This document shows positions 60,433-64,000 of a DNA stretch of 64,000 nucleotides, one piece after another. Within the stretch, counting starts at the first letter, position 1, and each line of letters starts with the position of its first letter. The notes below the pieces were generated by a model, which was given only the letters and a program-made list of their open reading frames with translations, made no database searches and was not told the DNA's origin. Source of the stretch: JBBQZP01 sp038207585 (lineage in GTDB: Bacteria; Pseudomonadota; Alphaproteobacteria; Rhodobacterales; Rhodobacteraceae); contig JBBQZP010000012.1 of assembly GCA_038207585.1 (NCBI GenBank), positions 39,022-103,021 of the forward strand, in the 5' to 3' direction. A program made the translations under genes and the position numbers.

Positions 60433-60711
60433 TTATTTCCTCTTGGCTTTTTTATCGGCGGCGTGACCGTAATAGGTCCGCGTCGGGGAATATTCCCCGA
60501 ACTTCTGGCCGATCATTTCTTCGCTGATGTTCACGGGGATATGCTTTTTGCCGTTATAGACGGCAAAGGTCAGCCCCACGAACTGCGGCAGGATGGTGGA
60601 ACGGCGCGACCAGATCTTGATCACCTCGTTCTTGCCGCCCTCTTTGGCCTTTTCGGCCTTTTTCAGCACGTAAGCGTCAACAAACGGGCCTTTCCAAACT
60701 GAACGTGACAT
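60433..60711 (-). CDS. rpsS: 30S ribosomal protein S19
   Basis: 92 residues. MSRSVWKGPFVDAYVLKKAEKAKEG and STILPQFVGLTFAVYNGKKHIPV are diagnostic. Three bases separate it from rplB. Confidence 0.98.
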   Translation of the reverse strand: MSRSVWKGPFVDAYVLKKAEKAKEGGKNEVIKIWSRRSTILPQFVGLTFAVYNGKKHIPVNISEEMIGQKFGEYSPTRTYYGHAADKKAKRK

Positions 60712-60714
60712 GGA

Positions 60715-61551
60715 TCAGCGCCCTTTCTTCGCGTTACGCGAACGGACGATATACTTGTCCGTGGTCTTGTTCTTGCGGGTCTTGTTTCCCTTGGTGCCTT
60801 TGCCCCAAGGGGTGACCGGGTGACGGCCGCCCGAGGTGCGGCCTTCGCCGCCACCATGCGGGTGGTCGATCGGGTTCATCGCAACACCGCGCACCGTCGG
60901 ACGGATGCCCTTGTGACGCATGCGGCCTGCTTTACCGAAATTCTGGTTCGAGTTGTCGGGGTTGGACACGGCACCGATGGTCGCCATGCATTCCTGACGC
61001 ACCATGCGCAATTCGCCCGACGACAGCCGGATCTGCGCATAGCCACCGTCGCGGCCCACGAACTGGGCATAGGTGCCCGCCGCGCGCGCCAACTGGCCAC
61101 CCTTGCCGGCTTTCAGCTCGACGTTGTGAACGATCGTGCCGATCGGCATGCCCGAAAACGGCATCGCGTTGCCCGGCTTTACGTCGGTCTTGGCACCGGC
61201 AACAACGCTGTCACCAACAGCCAGACGCTGCGGTGCCAGGATATAGGCCAACTCGCCATCCGAATATTTGACCAACGCGATAAACGCGGTGCGGTTCGGG
61301 TCATATTCGATCCGTTCCACAACTGCGGGCATATCGAACTTGCGACGCTTGAAATCGACGATCCGGTAAAGGCGCTTTGCGCCCCCGCCGTGGTGCCACA
61401 TTGTGACGCGTCCGGTATTGTTCCGTCCACCCGATTTCGTCAAACCCTCAGTCAGGGCTTTAACGGGGCGGCCTTTCCAAAGCTCCGAACGGTCGATCAG
61501 AACCAACCCTCGTTGGCCAGGCGTCGTCGGCTTATACGACTTAAGTGCCAT
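60715..61551 (-). CDS. rplB: 50S ribosomal protein L2
   Basis: 278 residues. Peptidyl-transferase-centre protein. KSYKPTTPGQRGLV at the start and the C-terminal GVAMNPIDHPHGGGEGRTSGGRHPVTPWGKGTKGNKTRKNK with the conserved His of the HPHGGGEG loop. It is preceded by a 148-base gap with a hairpin after rplW. Confidence 0.98.
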   Translation of the reverse strand: MALKSYKPTTPGQRGLVLIDRSELWKGRPVKALTEGLTKSGGRNNTGRVTMWHHGGGAKRLYRIVDFKRRKFDMPAVVERIEYDPNRTAFIALVKYSDGELAYILAPQRLAVGDSVVAGAKTDVKPGNAMPFSGMPIGTIVHNVELKAGKGGQLARAAGTYAQFVGRDGGYAQIRLSSGELRMVRQECMATIGAVSNPDNSNQNFGKAGRMRHKGIRPTVRGVAMNPIDHPHGGGEGRTSGGRHPVTPWGKGTKGNKTRKNKTTDKYIVRSRNAKKGR

Positions 61552-61657
61552 GCTTTCTGTCTTCCGTTTGCTTGGCGGGCCCTTGCGGACCCTTTGGTTA
61601 TAGGGCGCCGAAGCTCCCCGGTTTACGCGGGATCACCCGCGCCTTTCGTAAAATACA

Positions 61658-61681
61658 GCGGCCCCGGATCACCGGGGCCGC
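61658..61681 (-). terminator. Hairpin between rplW and rplB (possible attenuator)
   Basis: Perfect 10-bp stem GCGGCCCCGG-ATCA-CCGGGGCCGC (61658-61667 with 61672-61681), followed on the minus strand by TGTATTTTACG. The T tract is short and interrupted, so partial termination or RNA protection is more likely than full stop. Confidence 0.6.
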
Positions 61682-61699
61682 CAGATTCGAGGCCTTCTA

Positions 61700-61996
61700 T
61701 CAAAGGCCGGTAGAGACGTCGATGGTATTTCCCTCTTCGAGCGTCACATAGGCTTTCTTCTTGTCCGAGCGCACGCCGGGGCGGCCCTTGAACTTTTTGG
61801 TCTTGCCCTTGAGGATCGAGGTGTTCACGGCCTTCACCTTGACGCCAAAGACAGCTTCAACGGCCTCTTTGATCATCGGCTTGGACGCATCCATCGCCAC
61901 CTGAAACACAACCGCATTCGCGGCCGAGGCCATGGTGGCCTTTTCGGTGATGATCGGCTTTTTGATCACGTCGTAATGTTCGGGTTTAACGGTCAT
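61700..61996 (-). CDS. rplW: 50S ribosomal protein L23
   Basis: 98 residues. HYDVIKKPIITEKATM, KPMIKEAVEAVFGVKVKAVNTSILKGKTKKFKGRPG is diagnostic. Docking site for trigger factor and SRP at the exit tunnel. It starts one base after the rplD stop. Confidence 0.98.
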   Translation of the reverse strand: MTVKPEHYDVIKKPIITEKATMASAANAVVFQVAMDASKPMIKEAVEAVFGVKVKAVNTSILKGKTKKFKGRPGVRSDKKKAYVTLEEGNTIDVSTGL

Positions 61997-61997
61997 T

Positions 61998-62630
61998 TCA
62001 GATTGCTCCCGTTTTAAGGCGGGCCTCCAAAGCTTCGACGCCCGCCTTTGTGATCACCAGTTGATCACGCTTGAGGATGTCATACACATTCGCGCCCATC
62101 GAGGGCAGCACGTCGATGCCTTCGATGTTGCGGGCGGCCAACGCGAAATTCGCGTTCACTTCTGCACCATCAATGACCAGCACGCGCTTCCAGCCCAATT
62201 CCTTTGCCGCTTTGGCCAGGAACGAGGATTTCGCCTCGGCCATCGTGCAGGCGTCCAGAATGATCAGCTCCCCCGCCGCAGCTTTCGCCGACAGCGCATG
62301 GCGCAGACCAAGGGCGCGGAACTTCTTGGGCAGATCATGCGCGTGGCTGCGCGGGGTCGGGCCCTTTACAACACCACCATGACGGAAGATCGGCGCTTTC
62401 TTGGACCCGTGGCGCGCGCCGCCGGTTCCCTTTTGCTTGTAGATCTTCTTGGTCGAATAGGACACCTCGGCACGCGTCAGCGTCGAGTGTGTGCCGGCCT
62501 GGGCCTTAGCCCGCTGCCAGCGCACAACACGGTGCAGAATGTCGGCGCGTGGCACCAGACCGAAGATCGCGTCGTCCAGTTCAATGGTGCCAGCTTTGCC
62601 GGCATCCAGTTTGATGACATCAGCCTTCAT
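61998..62630 (-). CDS. rplD: 50S ribosomal protein L4
   Basis: 210 residues from ATG 62630, MKADVIKLDAGKAGTIELDDAIFG. The tunnel loop KIYKQKGTGGARHGSKKAPIFRHGGVVKGPTPRS is intact. Its start lies inside the end of rplC, an 11-base overlap in a different frame. Confidence 0.98.
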   Translation of the reverse strand: MKADVIKLDAGKAGTIELDDAIFGLVPRADILHRVVRWQRAKAQAGTHSTLTRAEVSYSTKKIYKQKGTGGARHGSKKAPIFRHGGVVKGPTPRSHAHDLPKKFRALGLRHALSAKAAAGELIILDACTMAEAKSSFLAKAAKELGWKRVLVIDGAEVNANFALAARNIEGIDVLPSMGANVYDILKRDQLVITKAGVEALEARLKTGAI

Positions 62631-63489
62631 TTTTGTCGCCTCCTTCAACCGGGGCATCTGTGGCCGTATCATCCTCGGGGGTCGAGGCTTCGGCGGCAGC
62701 AAGTGCTGCTTCTTCCGCGGCTGCGGCCTCAGCGGCCAGCGCTTCGGCGCGTGCTGCTTCTTCCGCGGCGGCAGCTTCGGCGGCGGCTTCGGCGGCTTTC
62801 TTGGCAGCTTCACCAGCCGACCGCAGGGCAGCCGGCATGATCACGTTTGCAGGAACGGCTTTCTTGACCGCATCCTTGATCGTGACCCAACCGCCAGCCG
62901 AACCCGGAACCGCGCCCTTGATCATGATCAAGCCACGGTCGCTGTCGGTGCGCACGACCTGCAGGTTTTGCGTTGTCGTACGAACGGCACCCATATGGCC
63001 CGCCATTTTCTTGCCCTTGAACACCTTGCCGGGATCCTGGCACTGCCCGGTTGACCCGTGCGAGCGGTGGCTGACCGACACACCGTGGCTGGCCCGCAGA
63101 CCGCCAAAGTTGTGCCGCTTCATCGCGCCCTGAAAGCCCTTACCGATGGACGTTCCCGCCACATCAACAAACTGGCCCGCGAAATAGTGGTCAGCGGTGA
63201 TTTCCTCACCTACGCCGATCATGCAATCCGGGGTGACCCGGAATTCCGCGATCTTGCGCTTGGGCTCGACATTGGCGCGGGCAAAGTGCCCCCGCATGCC
63301 GGCCGAGGTCCGCTTGGCCTTGGCCACGCCAGCGCCCAACTGAACGGCGGTGTAGCCATCCTTGTCGGCGGTGCGTTGAGCCACGACCTGAAGACTGTCC
63401 AGCTGCAGCACCGTTACCGGCACTTGCTTTCCGTCTTCCAGAAACAACCGGGTCATGCCCAGCTTTTTTGCAATCACTCCAGAGCGCAT
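62620..63489 (-). CDS. rplC: 50S ribosomal protein L3 with long Ala/Glu-rich tail
   Basis: 289 residues, clearly longer than the ~210 of most L3 proteins. The core is standard (MRSGVIAKKLGMTRLF, GTSIGKGFQGAMKRHNFGG, ASHGVSVSHRSHGSTGQCQDPGKVFKGKKMAGHMG, with the methylated Gln region). From about residue 223 a ~65-residue Ala/Glu tail follows, made of imperfect EAAAAEEAA-type units and ending in acidic DDTATDAPVEGGDKNEG. Such tails occur in Rhodobacterales L3, but this one is long. It overlaps rplD by 11 bases. Confidence 0.97.
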   Translation of the reverse strand: MRSGVIAKKLGMTRLFLEDGKQVPVTVLQLDSLQVVAQRTADKDGYTAVQLGAGVAKAKRTSAGMRGHFARANVEPKRKIAEFRVTPDCMIGVGEEITADHYFAGQFVDVAGTSIGKGFQGAMKRHNFGGLRASHGVSVSHRSHGSTGQCQDPGKVFKGKKMAGHMGAVRTTTQNLQVVRTDSDRGLIMIKGAVPGSAGGWVTIKDAVKKAVPANVIMPAALRSAGEAAKKAAEAAAEAAAAEEAARAEALAAEAAAAEEAALAAAEASTPEDDTATDAPVEGGDKNEG

Positions 63490-63501
63490 CTGTCCGGCCC
63501 C

Positions 63502-63810
63502 TTAAACTTTGATCTCGACATCCACGCCAGCCGCGAGGTCGAGCTTCATCAGCGCGTCCACGGTCTGCGGGGTCGGATCGACAATATCGAGAAGACGCTT
63601 GTGCGTCCGGATTTCCCACTGGTCGCGCGACTTCTTGTCGATGTGGGGTCCACGCAGAACCGTGAACTTTTCAATCTTGTTCGGCAACGGGATCGGGCCG
63701 CGCACTTGCGCCCCTGTCCGCTTTGCGGTGTTCACGATTTCCTCGGTGCTGGCGTCCAGCACGCGGTAATCGAAGGCTTTCAGCCTGATGCGGATCGTTT
63801 GACTAGCCAT
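63502..63810 (-). CDS. rpsJ: 30S ribosomal protein S10
   Basis: 102 residues. SQTIRIRLKAFDYRVLDASTEEIVNTAKRTGAQVRGPIPLPNKIEKFTVLRGPHIDKKSRDQWEIRTHKR is diagnostic, read in part here. Also known as the NusE antitermination factor. First gene of the S10 operon, downstream of tuf. Confidence 0.98.
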   Translation of the reverse strand: MASQTIRIRLKAFDYRVLDASTEEIVNTAKRTGAQVRGPIPLPNKIEKFTVLRGPHIDKKSRDQWEIRTHKRLLDIVDPTPQTVDALMKLDLAAGVDVEIKV

Positions 63811-63835
63811 GTTCTTTGCCTTCGGGCTTGGGTCT

Positions 63836-63856
63836 GGGCGGGGGTCAACCCCGCCC
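63836..63856 (-). terminator. Hairpin between tuf and rpsJ
   Basis: Stem GGGCGGGG/CCCCGCCC (63836-63843 with 63849-63856) between the tuf stop and the rpsJ start. No T tract, so it may only partly separate the str and S10 transcripts. Confidence 0.5.
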
Positions 63857-63863
63857 GTCCCGA

Positions 63864-64000
63864 TTACTCAATGATCTTCGAGACGACGCCTGCGCCGACG
63901 GTGCGGCCGCCTTCGCGGATGGCGAAGCGGAGTTTTTCTTCCATCGCGATCGGCTGGATCAGCTCGACGTTGAACTTCAGGTTGTCGCCCGGCATCACCA
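63864..64000 (-). CDS. tuf: Elongation factor Tu, C-terminal part (runs off the window)
   Basis: The last 45 codons are visible: VMPGDNLKFNVELIQPIAMEEKLRFAIREGGRTVGAGVVSKIIE, the standard EF-Tu domain 3 end with its conserved RTVGAGVVSKI. Delivers aminoacyl-tRNA to the ribosome. Its place upstream of rpsJ marks the str-S10 junction. Confidence 0.98.
   Translation of the reverse strand, partial: VMPGDNLKFNVELIQPIAMEEKLRFAIREGGRTVGAGVVSKIIE

Noticed and set aside
1..64000. CRISPR arrays, transposases, prophage genes or integrase/attachment sites
   Set aside because: No regularly spaced repeats and no such proteins in any frame. The tRNA-Arg gene has no integrase or duplicated 3' end nearby.

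Overview
The window is GC-rich chromosomal DNA from an alphaproteobacterium, most likely a Rhodobacterales member (Rhodobacteraceae/Roseobacteraceae). The support is gene content and order. There is an F0 operon of the form atpI-atpB-atpE-atpF'-atpF with a duplicated b subunit, a MipZ division ATPase, and a four-gene bztABCD-type amino-acid ABC transporter. Other markers are an Atp12-type F1 assembly chaperone, an rpmH-rnpA-yidD/yidC-MOSC-engB-argB neighbourhood, and a LuxR/LuxI pair. No phage, plasmid, transposase or CRISPR was seen. Most of the window is core housekeeping sequence.

Layout. 1-3.9 kb: surface or secreted accessory genes (core-2-type glycosyltransferase, sulfotransferase, two unrecognised proteins). 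3.9-8.2 kb: adenosine kinase and endonuclease III (overlapping), an AraC-MGMT repair fusion, an OmpA lipoprotein and a FadR-type regulator. 8.2-10.9 kb: the F0 operon with a clear promoter and terminator. 11-14.1 kb: ArsR regulator with a palindromic operator candidate, malonyl-CoA synthetase, a 52-residue ORF and mipZ. 14.3-21.0 kb: a leftward translation block (ffh, GNAT, chorismate mutase, rpsP, rimM, two unusual insertions, trmD, rplS, rpmE). 21.4-26.1 kb: LysR regulator, tRNA-Arg(ACG), sensor kinase, flavin disulfide reductase with a TVP38 membrane protein. 26.3-37.7 kb: rpmH-rnpA-yidD, an intervening accessory group (membrane protein, DUF3833, DUF900 hydrolase, EAL protein), then yidC-MOSC-engB, an SDR, and argB-ferredoxin-SixA. 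37.7-42.6 kb: bztDCBA. 42.6-47.7 kb: Atp12, pseudouridine synthase, crcB, a large inverted repeat, rarA and luxI-luxR. 47.8-64 kb: the alpha, spc and S10 ribosomal-protein clusters, all leftward, ending in the 3' end of tuf.

The most interesting structure is in the ribosomal cluster. The normally continuous spc operon is interrupted between rpmD and rplO by a terminator, a GFA-family gene and an oppositely oriented HEPN-like gene. A second terminator/promoter pair separates rplP from rpmC. Each broken point carries a good sigma-70-like promoter candidate with the same -10 hexamer (TATACG). A dispersed intergenic repeat family (near 11.4, 21.2 and 44.9 kb) forms an almost perfect 34-base inverted pair next to crcB. 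I did not find a convincing wholly new biological system. The HEPN-like insertion and the repeat pair are the best leads.
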